35,977 nucleotides of DNA from Thalassolituus maritimus. GTDB taxonomy: Bacteria > Pseudomonadota > Gammaproteobacteria > Pseudomonadales > Oceanobacteraceae. The translations under genes and the position numbers were made by a program. The stretch is taken from the NCBI GenBank assembly GCA_913019975.1, contig CAJWBH010000025.1, positions 1 to 35,977 on the forward strand. The letters run 5' to 3'. Under the pieces are notes generated by a model that worked only from the letters and a program-made list of their open reading frames with translations, did not search any database and was not told the DNA's origin. Of this stretch, positions 35,831 through 35,977 are shown piece by piece (positions within the stretch are counted from its first letter, which is position 1; every line of letters begins with the position of its first letter).

Positions 35831-35848
35831 TCCCCAGATAATAGGGGA
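35831..35848 (-). repeat. 5-prime-terminal hairpin of the S10 transcript
   Basis: TCCCC and GGGGA pair over an eight-base loop. The stem starts at about the predicted transcription start (near 35847), so the mRNA would begin with a stem-loop, a feature known to protect some transcripts from 5-prime decay. Confidence 0.5.
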
Positions 35849-35853
35849 CGCGA

Positions 35854-35882
35854 ATTGTAGGGGGAGTCAGGCGACGTGTCAA
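35854..35882 (-). promoter_or_regulatory. S10 operon promoter
   Basis: TTGACA (perfect -35), a 17-base spacer and TACAAT (-10, one mismatch) lie about 59 bases before the rpsJ ATG. It is the strongest sigma-70 promoter visible in the window. It implies a leader of only about 50 bases, against roughly 170 in E. coli. Confidence 0.85.
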
Positions 35883-35893
35883 CACGCTTAGAG

Positions 35894-35916
35894 AAATAAG
35901 CCAGAAGGGCTTATTT
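35894..35916 (-). terminator. Second hairpin before the S10 promoter
   Basis: The perfect nine-base arms AAATAAGCC and GGCTTATTT with a five-base loop end 12 bases before the -35. It is AT-rich and trails the stronger terminator at 35924-35951, so it may be a back-up stop for the upstream transcript. Confidence 0.5.
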
Positions 35917-35923
35917 GAAGTTC

Positions 35924-35951
35924 AAAAAAGCCCGCATGAAGCGGGCTTTTT
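35924..35951 (-). terminator. Rho-independent terminator of the gene right of the window
   Basis: AAAAAGCCCGC and GCGGGCTTTTTT arms with a five-base loop are followed by Ts on the minus strand. The gene it ends lies past 35977; tuf of the str operon is the usual neighbour, but no coding end can be read here. Confidence 0.88.
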
Positions 35952-35977
35952 CTGATTCTGCATCTTTCTTCACCGCA

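Noticed and set aside
1-35977. tRNA or rRNA genes, CRISPR arrays, insertion sequences, integrases or attachment sites.
   Set aside because: None could be recognised by eye anywhere in the window.

Overview
The window looks like chromosomal DNA of a marine-type gammaproteobacterium (Oceanospirillales-like; this is inferred from gene content and protein sequence, no database was searched). The right third, 22081-35795, is the complete S10-spc-alpha ribosomal block on the minus strand in the classic order: rpsJ, rplC, rplD, rplW, rplB, rpsS, rplV, rpsC, rplP, rpmC, rpsQ, rplN, rplX, rplE, rpsN, rpsH, rplF, rplR, rpsE, rpmD, rplO, secY, rpmJ, rpsM, rpsK, rpsD, rpoA, rplQ. It is preceded by a near-consensus promoter and a terminator for a gene lying outside the window, and closed by a rho-independent terminator at 22034-22062.

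The left third, 104-11067, is almost entirely minus-strand and concerns envelope, stress and respiration. Reading in the direction of transcription, it starts with a cytochrome bd quinol oxidase operon (cydP-cydA-cydB-cydX-ybgE). Next come a single-domain rhodanese, a DUF3365 c-type haem protein and an OsmC-family thiol protein. After these comes a poorly characterised module: a DUF4331 secreted protein, a small acidic lipoprotein, a TPR-like periplasmic protein and a HupE/UreJ-type membrane protein with a periplasmic EF-hand-like loop. At the far left an ECF sigma factor overlaps its RskA-type membrane anti-sigma factor. A short DksA-like protein is the only plus-strand gene there.

The middle, 11324-19723, is plus-strand. 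It holds a 1230-residue PilZ-DUF1631-GGDEF-EAL protein whose PilZ motif is intact but whose GGDEF and EAL motifs are degenerate. Then comes a four-gene TRAP transporter (lipoprotein TatT, a DctP-type binding protein with Trp where the usual substrate Arg sits, DctQ, DctM), followed by an HSL-family alpha/beta hydrolase. A TonB-dependent siderophore receptor with a candidate Fur box faces the hydrolase across a bidirectional terminator.

The most interesting uncharacterised unit is the DUF4331-lipoprotein-TPR-HupE module (1861-5928). It combines several DxDxDG-type calcium-like loops, a predicted mature N-terminal His on the HupE protein, an internal terminator that would set gene dosage, and a nearby ECF sigma/anti-sigma pair. 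Secondary points are unusually long, structured gaps inside the ribosomal operons (rpsJ-rplC, rpsN-rpsH, rpmJ-rpsM) and a short S10 leader. No tRNA, rRNA, CRISPR array, insertion sequence or integrase was seen, and no gene-free stretch exceeds 300 bases.
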